DNA from: Desulfobulbus sp.
GTDB lineage: Bacteria; Desulfobacterota; Desulfobulbia; Desulfobulbales; Desulfobulbaceae
DNA length: 64,000 bases
Direction: 5' to 3'
NCBI RefSeq assembly: GCF_030824455.1
Contig: NZ_JAVBXR010000013.1
Coordinates: 1-64,000 of the forward strand
Shown piece by piece: positions 53,659 to 63,012 of this stretch (within the stretch, counting starts at the first letter, position 1; the number at the start of each line of letters is the position of its first letter). Below the pieces are notes generated by a model. It was not told where the DNA came from, made no database searches, and worked only from the letters and a program-made list of their open reading frames with translations. A program made the position numbers and the translations under genes.

Positions 53659-56109
53659 ATGGAAAACCAACACAAAAAAGCACTCATTCTTTGGTTTGAT
53701 GAAATCGGCATTGAGGATGTGCCGATGGTGGGCGGCAAGAATGCTTCCTTGGGTGAAATGCACCAGAAATTAACCTCCAAAGGCGTGGTCGTGCCCAACG
53801 GGTACGCCATCACCGCCTATGCGTACCAATATCTTCTCAAAGCGGCGGGGGTTGGAGCCGCCATTGAGGAGGCGCTCGCCGGTCTGGACACCCACGACCT
53901 CTACAACCTACAGGAGCGCGGCGCCAAGGTGCGGGACATCATCCGCAACGCCGAGTTCCCTGCCGATCTGCGTCAGGCGATCATCAGCGCCTACAACACC
54001 ATGGAAAAAGAGTACGGCGCAAACGTCGACGTCGCGGTCCGCTCTTCCGCCACCGCCGAGGACCTGCCCGACGCCTCCTTTGCCGGCCAGCAGGACACCT
54101 ACCTGAACATCTGCGGGCCTGAGGCCCTGATCGACGCCTGCAAGCGCTGCTTTGCCTCCTTGTTCACCGACCGGGCCATTTCCTACCGCCACGACAAGGG
54201 GTTCGGTCAGTTCGACGTCTATCTGTCGATTGTGGTGCAGAAAATGGCGCGTTCCGACTCCGCCTGCTCCGGTGTCATGTTCTCCATTGACACCGAATCC
54301 GGCTTCAAGGACGCCGTTTTTCTCACCGGCTCCTGGGGGCTGGGGGAAAACGTGGTCCAGGGCGCGGTCAACCCCGACGAGTACTACATTTTTAAACCAA
54401 CCCTCAAAGAAGGCAAGCGGCCGATCGTCGGCAAGCGGGTGGGGACCAAGGAAATCAAGATGATCTACAACACCGAACCCGGCGCCGCCGAACCGGTGAA
54501 GAACATCGACACCACCCCCGAGGAACGCGGCTCCTACATCTTGAGCGACGACGAAATCCTCCAGTTGGCCCGCTGGGCCTGCATCATTGAGGATCATTAC
54601 GGCCGCCCGATGGACATCGAGTGGGCCAAGGACGGCGACGGCAAAACGGTGGGCACCGGCAACCTGTTCATCGTTCAGGCCCGGCCGGAAACCGTGCATT
54701 CCCAGGCGTCCAAGCGGACCATGGAAACCTATGTGCTCAAGGGAAAAGGCACGCTGCTGGCCAGCGGCCAGGCGGTGGGGGCCAAAATTGGCCAGGGCGT
54801 CACCCGCATTCTCAACGACGTCAGCCAGATTCACGATTTCAAAGCCGGCGAAGTGCTGGTGACCGACATGACCGATCCGGACTGGGAGCCGATCATGAAG
54901 ACCGCCGGCGGCATTGTCACCAACCGCGGCGGCCGCACCTGCCACGCGGCGATCATCTCCCGCGAGCTGGGCATTCCCTGCGTCATCGGCACCGAAAACG
55001 GCACCAAAATGATCAAGGACGGCCAGCAGGTCACAGTTTCCTGCGCTGAAGGCGAAACCGGCCACATCTGGGACGGTCTGCTCGACTTTGTGGTCGAAAC
55101 CCTGGATCTCGACAACATCCCGGCCACCCGCACCAAGATCATGATGAACGTCGGCCTGCCGGAAAAGGCCTTTGTCGAGGCGCAGTTGCCCAACGAGGGC
55201 GTCGGCTTGGCGCGCGAGGAGTTCATCATCAACTCGCACATTGGCATCCATCCGCTGGCCCTGATCAATTACGAAAAACTGCAGGCCCAGGCCAAGGACG
55301 ACGACGAGATCTTCGACATCATTGAGGACATCGACGCTCGCACCTCAGCCTACCCAACCGACAAACGCCAGTATTTTATCGACAAACTGGCCGAAGGCGT
55401 GGGCCGGATCGGCGCCGGCTTTTACCCCAAGGACGTCATCGTCCGCCTGTCCGATTTCAAATCCAACGAATACGCCAACCTGATCGGCGGCCATCTCTAC
55501 GAGCCCGTGGAATCCAACCCGATGATCGGCTGGCGCGGCGCTTCGCGGTACTACGACCCGCGCTACAAGGCGGCCTTTGAACTGGAGTGCAAGGCCCTGC
55601 TCAAAGCCCGCAACGAAATGGGGCTGACCAACATCAAATTGATGGTGCCTTTCTGCCGCACCCCGGCGGAAGGGCGCAGGGTGATTGAAGTGTTGCGGGA
55701 ATTTGGGCTGGTGCAGGGCGAAAACGGACTGGAGGTCTATGTGATGTGCGAGATCCCGTCCAACGTCATCAGCGCCGACGCCTTCTGCGACGTCTTTGAC
55801 GGATTCTCCATCGGTTCCAACGATCTCACCCAGTTGACCCTCGGCCTTGATCGCGACTCCGACCTGGTGGCGCACATCTACAACGAGCGCAACGAGGCGG
55901 TCAAAACCCTGATCAAGATGGTGATTGCCACGGCCAAGCGTCGCGGCCGCAAGATCGGCATCTGCGGCCAGGCGCCGTCGGATTTCCCCGACTTTGCCAC
56001 CTTCCTGGTTGAGGAAGGAATCGACTCGATCAGCCTGGTGTCGGACACAGTGGTGAAAACCCGATTGGCCATCGCGGCCAAGGAGCGGGAAATGGGCGTC
56101 AACCCGTAA
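53659..56109 (+). CDS. ppsA: Phosphoenolpyruvate synthase
   Basis: 816 aa. The N-terminal ATP-binding domain has VGGKNASLGEM, VAVRSSATAEDLPDASFAGQQ and WGLGENVVQGAVNPDE. The swivelling phosphohistidine domain has GGRTCHAAIISRELGIPCVIG. The PEP-binding barrel has the segments GVGLAREEF, SIGSNDLTQLTLG, and the active-site Cys in GICGQAPSD. It converts pyruvate plus ATP to PEP, AMP and phosphate for gluconeogenesis. The AMP- plus phosphate-forming PpsA type is favoured over PPDK by length and motif order. An AAGGGAG precedes the start. Confidence 0.93.
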   Translation: MENQHKKALILWFDEIGIEDVPMVGGKNASLGEMHQKLTSKGVVVPNGYAITAYAYQYLLKAAGVGAAIEEALAGLDTHDLYNLQERGAKVRDIIRNAEFPADLRQAIISAYNTMEKEYGANVDVAVRSSATAEDLPDASFAGQQDTYLNICGPEALIDACKRCFASLFTDRAISYRHDKGFGQFDVYLSIVVQKMARSDSACSGVMFSIDTESGFKDAVFLTGSWGLGENVVQGAVNPDEYYIFKPTLKEGKRPIVGKRVGTKEIKMIYNTEPGAAEPVKNIDTTPEERGSYILSDDEILQLARWACIIEDHYGRPMDIEWAKDGDGKTVGTGNLFIVQARPETVHSQASKRTMETYVLKGKGTLLASGQAVGAKIGQGVTRILNDVSQIHDFKAGEVLVTDMTDPDWEPIMKTAGGIVTNRGGRTCHAAIISRELGIPCVIGTENGTKMIKDGQQVTVSCAEGETGHIWDGLLDFVVETLDLDNIPATRTKIMMNVGLPEKAFVEAQLPNEGVGLAREEFIINSHIGIHPLALINYEKLQAQAKDDDEIFDIIEDIDARTSAYPTDKRQYFIDKLAEGVGRIGAGFYPKDVIVRLSDFKSNEYANLIGGHLYEPVESNPMIGWRGASRYYDPRYKAAFELECKALLKARNEMGLTNIKLMVPFCRTPAEGRRVIEVLREFGLVQGENGLEVYVMCEIPSNVISADAFCDVFDGFSIGSNDLTQLTLGLDRDSDLVAHIYNERNEAVKTLIKMVIATAKRRGRKIGICGQAPSDFPDFATFLVEEGIDSISLVSDTVVKTRLAIAAKEREMGVNP

Positions 56110-56130
56110 GTTTCTGCGGGCGGCAGACAC

Positions 56131-56170
56131 AAGGCCTGACGGGACACGCTCCCGCCAGGCCTTCTTTTTT
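56131..56170 (+). terminator. Rho-independent terminator of ppsA
   Basis: AAGGCCTGACGGGA (56131-56144) pairs with TCCCGCCAGGCCTT (56150-56163) apart from one mismatch; T-rich tail to 56171. Confidence 0.9.
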
Positions 56171-56176
56171 TGACGA

Positions 56177-56350
56177 TCAGTTTTCGACCAAAGGCGTGGC
56201 CTCGTCGATCAGCATGATCGGGATGTCGTCGCGGATTGCAAACACCAACCGGCAGGTTCGGCAGACAATCCGATCCTGCTCCTGCTGCAGCTCAACCGGC
56301 CCCTTGCATTGCGGGCAGGCAAGAATTTCCATGAGTTCTTTTTTGATCAT
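56177..56350 (-). CDS. Trm112/YcaR-like small zinc-binding protein
   Basis: 57 aa from ATG 56350, chosen for GGAGG nine bases upstream. KKELMEILACPQCKGPVEL, then RIVCRTCRLVFAIRDDIPIML: two CxxC pairs forming a zinc ribbon, exactly as in the UPF0434/Trm112 family. Eukaryotic and archaeal Trm112 proteins activate methyltransferases; the bacterial role is unsettled. Confidence 0.9.
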   Translation of the reverse strand: MIKKELMEILACPQCKGPVELQQEQDRIVCRTCRLVFAIRDDIPIMLIDEATPLVEN

Positions 56351-56570
56351 CTTCGTGGTCCTCCAGCGTTTTCGCTTCGTTGCGGCGGCTCCGCCGCGCT
56401 TTGCCTTCAAGCAACAGCCCTGCCAGACACATCCAGGGGCAGTCGCGCTTTTTTGCTGTTGCCCACTGTACCGTATTGCCTTCGGTGGGTAAAGCCGCTT
56501 GCGGCATGAAGGCTTTAAAGTGGCGGCGGAAAATATTTGTGCTCATTTCGTTATTCTGATAAACAGAGGA

Positions 56571-56656
56571 CGGTTGACCTGCGCTGCCCCCAATGCCCCA
56601 GCCGGACCGGCAACGGTGCAGCGCACGGACGCCGGAAGGAGCCGTTCTCGCAACCG
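56571..56656 (+). promoter_or_regulatory. Structured RNA leader candidate upstream of the MoeA-like gene
   Basis: Nested pairings are visible. CGGTTG (56571-56576) pairs with CAACCG (56651-56656). TGCGCTGC (56580-56587) pairs with GCAGCGCA (56618-56625). GCCG (56601-56604) pairs with CGGC (56608-56611). A GCCGGAAGGAGCC segment lies on the 3' side. An alternative pairing AACGG/CCGTT (56612-56616 with 56642-56646) would compete. The position before a molybdopterin gene suggests a Moco-type control RNA, but I could not match the consensus with certainty. The remainder of the 56351-56696 gap shows no gene. Confidence 0.45.
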
Positions 56657-56696
56657 CAGTCAAGTTGCACGACCCCTCAAGATTTTGCCAACCGTG

Positions 56697-57746
56697 ATGA
56701 ATATGGCCGAAATATCATTGAAAAAAATCATCCCAGTGACCGAGGCGGTGGGTATGGTCCTCCCCCACGACATCACCGAAATCGTCAAGGATGGGTTTAA
56801 AGGGCGCGCCTTTAAAAAAGGGCACGTAATCCGGCCTTCGGACGTGGAGCATCTCCGACGGCTGGGCAAAGAGCACATCTATGTGCTGCAACTGAGCCCC
56901 GAAGAGATCCACGAAAACGAGGCGGCCCTGCTGATGGCCAAGGCCCTGGCCGGCGCCGGCGTCGAATATTCGACCGAAATCGTCGAGGGCAAGGTCAGCC
57001 TGACTGCGGCCGCCGACGGCCTGCTCAAGATCAATCGCGAAGCGCTTTACCGGTTTAACCTGCTGGGCGAGGTGATGTGCGCTACCCTGCAGGACAACAC
57101 CCCGGTCAAAAAGGGCGAGCAGGTGGCGGCCTCGCGGCTGATTCCCCTGGTGGCCGAGCGCAGAGTGGTTGATCAGGCGGTGGCAATGGCCGCGTCGGGA
57201 ACGCCGATTGTCCGGGTAACGCCGCTGGCCAAGGTGAAAGCCGGCCTGGTGATCACCGGCAGCGAGGTCTTTTACGGTCGCATCCAGGACCGGTTTGAGC
57301 AGGTGTTGCGCGACAAGTTGACCCTGTTAGGTTCCGAGGTCGCCATGGTGGGATTTGCCCCGGACGATCCGGCGCAGATTGCGGCGGAAATCCGCAAATG
57401 CCTGGACCAGGGCGCTGAATTGATCGTCACCTCCGGCGGCATGTCGGTGGACCCCGACGACGTCACCCGCCAGGGCATCAAAGACGCCGGCGCCGAATCA
57501 ATCGCCTACGGCACGCCGGTTTTGCCGGGCGCCATGTTCCTGGTCGGCCGGATCGGCACGGTTCCGGTGCTGGGCGTGCCGGCCTGCGGCATGTTTCATC
57601 GCATCACCGTGCTTGACCTGGTCCTGCCGCGCATCCTCGCCGGCGAGGCCATTGGTCGCGAGGAACTGGCCATGCTGGGCCACGGCGGACTGTGCCGCAA
57701 CTGCCCGCAATGCCAGTACCCCATCTGCAGTTTCGGCAAGGCCTAA
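56697..57746 (+). CDS. MoeA-like molybdopterin-binding protein with C-terminal cysteine cluster
   Basis: 349 aa from ATG 56697 (56703 also possible). The N-terminal part resembles the MoeA linker domains (VTEAVGMVLPHDIT, FKKGHVI). The MPT-binding domain has AGLVITGSEVFYGRIQD and LIVTSGGMSVDPDDVTRQGI, the conserved pterin loop. The tail GLCRNCPQCQYPICSFG has four closely spaced cysteines, absent from standard MoeA, and probably binds metal. It likely works in molybdenum or tungsten cofactor insertion or sensing. Confidence 0.85.
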   Translation: MNMAEISLKKIIPVTEAVGMVLPHDITEIVKDGFKGRAFKKGHVIRPSDVEHLRRLGKEHIYVLQLSPEEIHENEAALLMAKALAGAGVEYSTEIVEGKVSLTAAADGLLKINREALYRFNLLGEVMCATLQDNTPVKKGEQVAASRLIPLVAERRVVDQAVAMAASGTPIVRVTPLAKVKAGLVITGSEVFYGRIQDRFEQVLRDKLTLLGSEVAMVGFAPDDPAQIAAEIRKCLDQGAELIVTSGGMSVDPDDVTRQGIKDAGAESIAYGTPVLPGAMFLVGRIGTVPVLGVPACGMFHRITVLDLVLPRILAGEAIGREELAMLGHGGLCRNCPQCQYPICSFGKA

Positions 57747-57785
57747 CCGCTTTCTGCGCCCCCTCTCCACCCGCGAGGTCTGACA

Positions 57786-58190
57786 ATGGAACAACCCACG
57801 TTGCGTTTTATTGGCGTGCTGCATGGCGACATCACCCGCCTCGAAGACGCCCCAAAAAGTTACGACGAGTCGGAACACGTCGGAACCCTGGAGATTTTCC
57901 CGGAATTTGCGGATGGACTCGACGGCATCGGTGCCGGCCAGACCCTTGTGGCGCTGTTCTGGCTGCACAAGGCGGCCCGCGATGTTCTCAAGATTTATCC
58001 GCGGGGCGACCGGTCGCGCGGCCTATGCGGCGTCTTTGCCGCCCGCAGCCCGGTGCGGCCCAACCCGATTGCGATTTCAGAACTCAAGGTGCTGGCCGTC
58101 CACGGCAATCGGATCGAGGTGTCCGGGCTGGACATCCTCGACGGCACCCCGATCATTGACCTCAAAAAGAGTCAGAACCGCCGGCAATAG
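57786..58190 (+). CDS. trmO: TrmO-like tRNA (N6-threonylcarbamoyl-A37) methyltransferase
   Basis: 134 aa TsaA-like beta-barrel. GIGAGQTLVALFWLHKA, then SRGLCGVFAARSPVRPNPIAISELKVL contains the hallmark FATRSP/RPNPI block, which binds SAM. VSGLDILDGTPIIDLK matches the C-terminal block. It is shorter than E. coli TrmO because it lacks the extra C-terminal domain, as in many anaerobes. It follows the MoeA-like gene by 39 bases. Confidence 0.85.
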   Translation: MEQPTLRFIGVLHGDITRLEDAPKSYDESEHVGTLEIFPEFADGLDGIGAGQTLVALFWLHKAARDVLKIYPRGDRSRGLCGVFAARSPVRPNPIAISELKVLAVHGNRIEVSGLDILDGTPIIDLKKSQNRRQ

Positions 58191-58214
58191 GTTTAAACGG
58201 CGGAGCGCCGCCCC

Positions 58215-58775
58215 TCAATGCGAAACCCCGTCGGTGCGGAACACCCTGACCAGGGTCAGCCACAAAATACGCAGATCAAAACACACTGAACGCCGCTGCA
58301 GATATTCCACATCGAGTTTGACCTTCTCCGGTATGGGCAGTTCGTCGCGGCCGTTTATCTGCGCCCACCCGGTCAGGCCCGGCACAAGCGCATGCACGCC
58401 ATGCTGGGTGCGCAGGGCAATCAGATCGTCCTGATTAAACAAGGCGGGCCGGGGGCCGACCAGGCTCATGTCGCCGGCAAGAACGCTCCAGAGCTGCGGC
58501 AATTCATCTAAACTCGATTTTCGCAGGAATGAGCCGATCGGCGTGAGGTATTGATCCGGCTCGGGCAGCAAATGGGTGGCTAGGGCCGGCGTGCCCAGAC
58601 GCATGCTGCGAAATTTCGGCATGCGGAAAATAATGTTGTTTCGCCCTACCCTATCCGACCAATACAACACCGGGCCAGGCGAGGTGAGGCGCACCAGAGC
58701 CGCGAGCAGCACAAGCGGCGCAGCCAACAGCAGCAGGGCCGTTGCGGCCAGCAGAAGGTCAAGACAGCGTTTCAT
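58215..58775 (-). CDS. Polyprenyl-phosphate phosphoglycosyltransferase (PglC/WbaP core type)
   Basis: 186 aa from ATG 58775. One N-terminal re-entrant membrane helix ([18 protein letters not shown]), then FRMPKFRSM, the catalytic pair region [27 protein letters not shown] (Asp-Glu), and [15 protein letters not shown]. It is a minimal monotopic enzyme that loads the first sugar-phosphate onto undecaprenyl phosphate for O-antigen, capsule or glycan. Its start overlaps the upstream epimerase stop by ATGA. Confidence 0.93.
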   Translation of the reverse strand: MKRCLDLLLAATALLLLAAPLVLLAALVRLTSPGPVLYWSDRVGRNNIIFRMPKFRSMRLGTPALATHLLPEPDQYLTPIGSFLRKSSLDELPQLWSVLAGDMSLVGPRPALFNQDDLIALRTQHGVHALVPGLTGWAQINGRDELPIPEKVKLDVEYLQRRSVCFDLRILWLTLVRVFRTDGVSH

Positions 58776-59722
58776 AGGCCAAACATTTCCCGTAACCCCT
58801 CTTCCAAACCAATTCTTGCCTGCCACCCCAGTTCCCGGGTGATGCGGGCCCCAGAGTACCACGCCGAACCCAACAGGCGATCAACCACCTCACTGTTGAG
58901 CGGAACGTGCCGTTTGCACGTCGCCTCGACAAGATCGCCGCAGCCGGCCGCAAAACGAAACACGGGTTCAGGGACGCTCCAACACGCCGCCGGCAACCCA
59001 AGCACCTTGCGCATGGCGTCATACAACTGCCGTCCAGACGGGGCTTGGGGCCCGGCGACAATGTAGGTGCGCCCTTTGGCAACATCGGCGTTCATCACCT
59101 GGCGCATGGCCTCGACCACGTCGTCGACATGCACTAAGGAACGACGATTGCCTGTTTCCGGCAACGGCGGGAACCATCCCTTGCGCACCAGTCGCCCCAT
59201 GCGTTCAAGATTACCGCGTCCTCCGGCCCCGTAGACCATGGTTAACCGCACATTAACCACATGCATGCCAAACCGCGCCCCCGCTTCCAGCACCGCCTCT
59301 TCTGCAGCGCGTTTTGATCGCCCGTAGTCCGTTGTCGGCTCGCCTGGAAACTCTTCGTCCCCGCATGCTTCGCCTGGTTCGGCCTGTGCCTTGACGCTGG
59401 AGAGAAAAACAAAGCGTTGCACTCCAGCCCGGCCAGCCGCCTCCGCCAGATTGCGCGTGGCCTGGTAATTGACTCGCCAATGCTGCCCCGCAGTCTCACC
59501 AGACAACGACGAAAACGCATGCGCATAGCCTGCGCAATGGAAAATCCGCTCGATGCCGGAACAGGCCTCACCCAACGCCGCCGGGTTGGTCAGGTCCGCG
59601 AGGTGCACGGTCCCGTCGCTGTTCCCGTGCCGAGCCAACAGTCTGCACGCCTGTCCTTGCTGCGCAAGGCGACGGGCCAGTCTGCCCCCGATGAAGCCTG
59701 TTGCGCCAGTAATCAAATCCAT
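58772..59722 (-). CDS. NAD-dependent epimerase/dehydratase (nucleotide-sugar 4-epimerase/reductase-like)
   Basis: 316 aa SDR. The NAD site is ITGATGFIGGRLARRL; FLSSVKAQAE has the catalytic Ser and DYGRSKRAAEEAV the Tyr-x-x-x-Lys. It resembles the reductases that work with PglC/WbpL-type transferases on UDP-4-keto sugars. It is the first gene of a two-gene unit with the phosphoglycosyltransferase. Confidence 0.9.
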   Translation of the reverse strand: MDLITGATGFIGGRLARRLAQQGQACRLLARHGNSDGTVHLADLTNPAALGEACSGIERIFHCAGYAHAFSSLSGETAGQHWRVNYQATRNLAEAAGRAGVQRFVFLSSVKAQAEPGEACGDEEFPGEPTTDYGRSKRAAEEAVLEAGARFGMHVVNVRLTMVYGAGGRGNLERMGRLVRKGWFPPLPETGNRRSLVHVDDVVEAMRQVMNADVAKGRTYIVAGPQAPSGRQLYDAMRKVLGLPAACWSVPEPVFRFAAGCGDLVEATCKRHVPLNSEVVDRLLGSAWYSGARITRELGWQARIGLEEGLREMFGL

Positions 59723-59890
59723 AATCAGCCCTGCCTCCACTGGCAACGGCCATCCCAGCCGTCTGCACATTCTCTCCCCTCTCAATACACTCTTCACGCT
59801 CCGTGAGCATAGAGATTCAACGAGTATTGTGCGCGCAAACGTAAAAAGGGTCAACGCGTTCCAATCACACGTCAACCCTTTCTCTCATCG

Positions 59891-59935
59891 TGGTGCTCCA
59901 GGCTGGATTCGAACCAGCGGCGCCAGGATTAGGAA
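59891..59935 (-). other. Attachment site: 3' 45 nt of tRNA-Arg(CCU)
   Basis: Read on the minus strand, 59935-59891 is a perfect tRNA 3' half. It has anticodon loop TTCCTAA, five-base anticodon stem strand, five variable bases, T-arm GCTGG/TTCGAAT/CCAGC, acceptor strand CTGGAGC, discriminator A and encoded CCA. The matching 5' half (GCTCCAG acceptor strand, CAGGA stem strand) is absent. A break exactly at the anticodon loop beside an integrase gene is the mark of a duplicated att core. The intact tRNA should lie at the other island end, past 64,000. Confidence 0.85.
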
Positions 59936-60000
59936 TTACAAACGCGTTTTAATCACTTTTAAGTTCAAGCTGTTACACGCTGTCACGGATACGCCGTGTC

Positions 60001-61033
60001 AACGTCCCACCTCTTGTTCACGAATTTTACGAGCCTCTTCTCCTACAAAATCGAGCCCAACATGGGTGTAAATTTTGTTCGTTGTCTCGATATTGCTGTG
60101 TCCCATTATCCGTTGCAATGCATACGGGTTCATCCCGGCTTCGGCCGCCAGGGATCCAAAAGTATGGCGCAACAGATGATGGTACACTTGGCGGCTTAAG
60201 CCCGCTTTGTTCGCCGCCCTGGTCAACACCTTGCGGATCGAACGATACGGTTTGCCTGTTGCCGGGTTGACGACCAAGCAACCTTCGAGTTTTTCCGAAA
60301 GGACCTTGCTCAATTCATCCTCAAATCTATGGGACAAAAAAGGGACGATTCTGTACTTGCTCCCCTTCCCGTAAACTCGGATAGTCTTGCGCGCCTCGTC
60401 AATGTCCTCAACCCGCAGCTTCAGAGCTTCCTCTTTCCGAAGCCCGTGGTCCGCCATAAGTAAAAAAAGCAACCGATACTCCGGAGCCAGGCATTCATAC
60501 AATGCATCCAGTTGCCGACGAGTCAGCGGTTGCACCGGCTCTGCCGTTGTTTTCTTCTTCGAAAATCGTGGAATGGTGAATGCGAGCGGCTGGCAATATC
60601 CATGCTCTGCTGCCCACTTGATGAGGCTTGAAAGATAACTCATGTTCTTGTTGATCGTGACGGGGGCGAGCCCCTGGTCGAGCAAATCCGCCTTGAATTT
60701 ATTGAACAAGGCCACGGTCAACTGTTTCGGCTGAAAATTGCCAAACCAAGGGATGATGTGGTTATCCATACAAAACCGCATATCATTGACCGTGTTTATG
60801 GAATTTTCCGTCCTGTACCAATCAAGGAACAAGGTCACCACATCCTTTATTTTGGGTGCGGATCCCTCGACAACGTGGTCGGGTTGCTGCCGTATGGATC
60901 GCTCGTATCTCCAAGCCTCCTCATACGAACCGTTAAAGGTGATACGCTCCCGTTGCTTCCCACGTCCGATGTCAATGACCCACCATTTTCCGGGTTCTTT
61001 TTTTGCTTTGGTTGGATGAGGGCGAACACTCAT
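60001..61033 (-). CDS. Tyrosine recombinase / island integrase
   Basis: 344 aa, complete. A core-binding SAM-like domain lies at about 65-165. The catalytic domain has all six residues visible: Arg in DHGLRKEEALKL, Lys in the beta-hairpin, HHLLRHTFGS (His-x-x-Arg), His in MGHSNIETT, and the nucleophile Tyr in NKIYTHVG. It sits 66 bases inside the tRNA-derived att site and presumably mediates integration there. No excisionase gene is seen nearby. Confidence 0.93.
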
Positions 61034-61176
61034 CTTAACAACATGATTTGACGAAACAAAACCGACCTACGAGAATCTGTTTTTCTCCCATGATAGTATC
61101 GCCTAATGCTTGGTTCATTTCGCGACTGGGATCAATCACTATTTGTTGATTCAATCAAAACGCACGCCCCCATCAG

Positions 61177-63012
61177 TTACACCTGGAGAAAACCTTGCCG
61201 ACCTTCACTGGGATTACCGGTAAATACAGTCATCCTTAACCTATCCAACACTGAATTGGGTGGATGCTGATTTTCAACGATAATAATCTGGCTATCACCA
61301 ACATGGTGATCGGCAAGATAAGAGTAAAACTGCTCTTTCAAATTTGTACCTTGTAGCAGCCTGTCATCGTCGCCCTCTGGTTTGAAATAAGCGAGAAGCG
61401 GCGAGTCCAGCACAACAAAGCCAGGATGCGGCAGGTCGTTTTCCTGACAATACTCCAACAATGCGATCGTTACTGCTGCGTGCGTAATAGCGCGTAACCC
61501 CTTGCCCCGGCTCCCTCGTGGTTTTCCATCGATGACAAAATCAGTGCTTTCTTTGTCAAAATGGACAAAACAATCACCGGGAAAATCCCACGCCTTTAGG
61601 AGGCTGGAGACTTTGAGTGAGAAGTCATGTGCAACAGACTCAGGCAAACCGGAGACGAGAGGGGCAGACGAACCTTCTTCTCCCTCACCCTGTTCCAAAG
61701 ACGTCCTCCTCCGCTCTTCTAGTTTTTTGACTCTTGCATAAAGTTCGAGTGCTTTTTGCACCTCGGCTTTCTTTTCAATCAGTTCCGAGAAAGAAGCTCT
61801 TTCCTCACTCACCGTCGGTGCAACAGTATTCTGAATTTTTGCATTAACTGATTCATATTTTTCATTCTTTTTCGATAACTCTTGCTTACGACAAACGACC
61901 TCAGACTTCAAACCAGCCACTGTTTCTTTAAGTTCACCTCTAAGTCGAAAAATTTTTTCGATTTCTGCAGAAGCCGCTTGGATGATTGCCAGAACGTCGC
62001 CATCGCACGCAGTATCGTGCTGTTGTGCATCGGGTGATGCTCCGCAAAGAGGGCAAGGTACCGATTCGACGTGTGCAAACATCGCCCCGCTCTCCTGGAT
62101 AGCTGCAAGACGTTCGATATCAATGTCATAGTGATTTAAGAGCAAATCAAATCTGACTAACAGATCAGCAACTTCGTCTAGTCGATCCCGAATTACTGTT
62201 TGCTTTTCCATCAGTTCCCTGCGTTCTGTTACAAGGGAGCCAAGCTGTGCTTGAACCTCATCCAGGGTTTCTCTTCGTTGTTCAATAGTCTCATCCAACT
62301 TATTAATCTGTTCCCGGAGGTCCGCCTCTTCTTCTCCGACATCGTCAATTTCCTGTCTGATATCGGCGAGCAGTTCATCTATCAGCTCAATCTGATTTGT
62401 TCTATCTGTTCCAACCCGCGTTGTCTCAACAACGTTAGAGTCATCAACGCCTGTCAAAAGGAGTTTTATGGTCGCCAACTCGGCAGTTTTCAGAGTGTAT
62501 TGCCCACCCCAGAATGGCGAACCAATCTGCTGAATCTCACCTTCTTGGATGATCGCAAGTCTCGCCATATTTCTAAAACTGAGGCTCTGCGTCGTACCCT
62601 TTTTTTTGCTTCGCAATATGCGTTTCCCAAGCAACCCGATTTTTTCGAGAAGGAATCCCGAAATATTGTCGGTTCTATCGTGAGCATGTTTTTGCTTAAG
62701 AACTACATTTTGCGCATCCCTATCGAGTAGATCCTGTACACTGAAGTTTCCACCTGAAGTAGCACGAAAGAACCGCCATTTCTCACCAGAGGCGACGTCA
62801 AGATCAAACTGAATCTCACCAAAAGGCGTTCGCTCCGGAATATCTCTTAGTTCAGCCCCTCCAAACATGAAATCAATCGATTCAGCCAGAAACGACTTCC
62901 CTGTGTCAGACGCACCGCACACCACGTTTACTCCTTCAGAGAATGTCATCTCGGACATTTTCTGAGGACCGGAAAAGGCAATCCGCCGCAGTTGAAGATA
63001 ACTGTTGCTCAT
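61177..63012 (-). CDS. ABC-3C system ATPase (Rad50/SMC-like)
   Basis: 611 aa. Walker A variant GASDTGKS at 33-40 follows FSEGVNVVC. A long coiled coil (about 200-450) is interrupted near 317 by CPLCG, a zinc-hook-like turn. The C-terminal half has GSRGKGLRAITHAAVTIALLEYC (signature region) and HPGFVVLDSPLLAY (Walker B with Asp-Ser-Pro), then SQIIIVENQHPP. This layout matches the ATPases of ABC-three-component conflict systems. In them, the ATPase is thought to sense invading nucleic acid or its processing and to license the effector. The start overlaps the middle-component stop by ATGA. Confidence 0.85.
   Translation of the reverse strand: MSNSYLQLRRIAFSGPQKMSEMTFSEGVNVVCGASDTGKSFLAESIDFMFGGAELRDIPERTPFGEIQFDLDVASGEKWRFFRATSGGNFSVQDLLDRDAQNVVLKQKHAHDRTDNISGFLLEKIGLLGKRILRSKKKGTTQSLSFRNMARLAIIQEGEIQQIGSPFWGGQYTLKTAELATIKLLLTGVDDSNVVETTRVGTDRTNQIELIDELLADIRQEIDDVGEEEADLREQINKLDETIEQRRETLDEVQAQLGSLVTERRELMEKQTVIRDRLDEVADLLVRFDLLLNHYDIDIERLAAIQESGAMFAHVESVPCPLCGASPDAQQHDTACDGDVLAIIQAASAEIEKIFRLRGELKETVAGLKSEVVCRKQELSKKNEKYESVNAKIQNTVAPTVSEERASFSELIEKKAEVQKALELYARVKKLEERRRTSLEQGEGEEGSSAPLVSGLPESVAHDFSLKVSSLLKAWDFPGDCFVHFDKESTDFVIDGKPRGSRGKGLRAITHAAVTIALLEYCQENDLPHPGFVVLDSPLLAYFKPEGDDDRLLQGTNLKEQFYSYLADHHVGDSQIIIVENQHPPNSVLDRLRMTVFTGNPSEGRQGFLQV

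Noticed and set aside
56499-56696. N-terminal extension of the MoeA-like protein
   Set aside because: The added 66 residues are Arg/Pro-rich and unlike the family, and they cover the stem-forming leader.
59891-60000. A complete tRNA gene at the island edge
   Set aside because: Only the 3' 45 bases are present. No matching acceptor 5' strand, D-arm or anticodon stem 5' strand lies in the bases on the higher-coordinate side.
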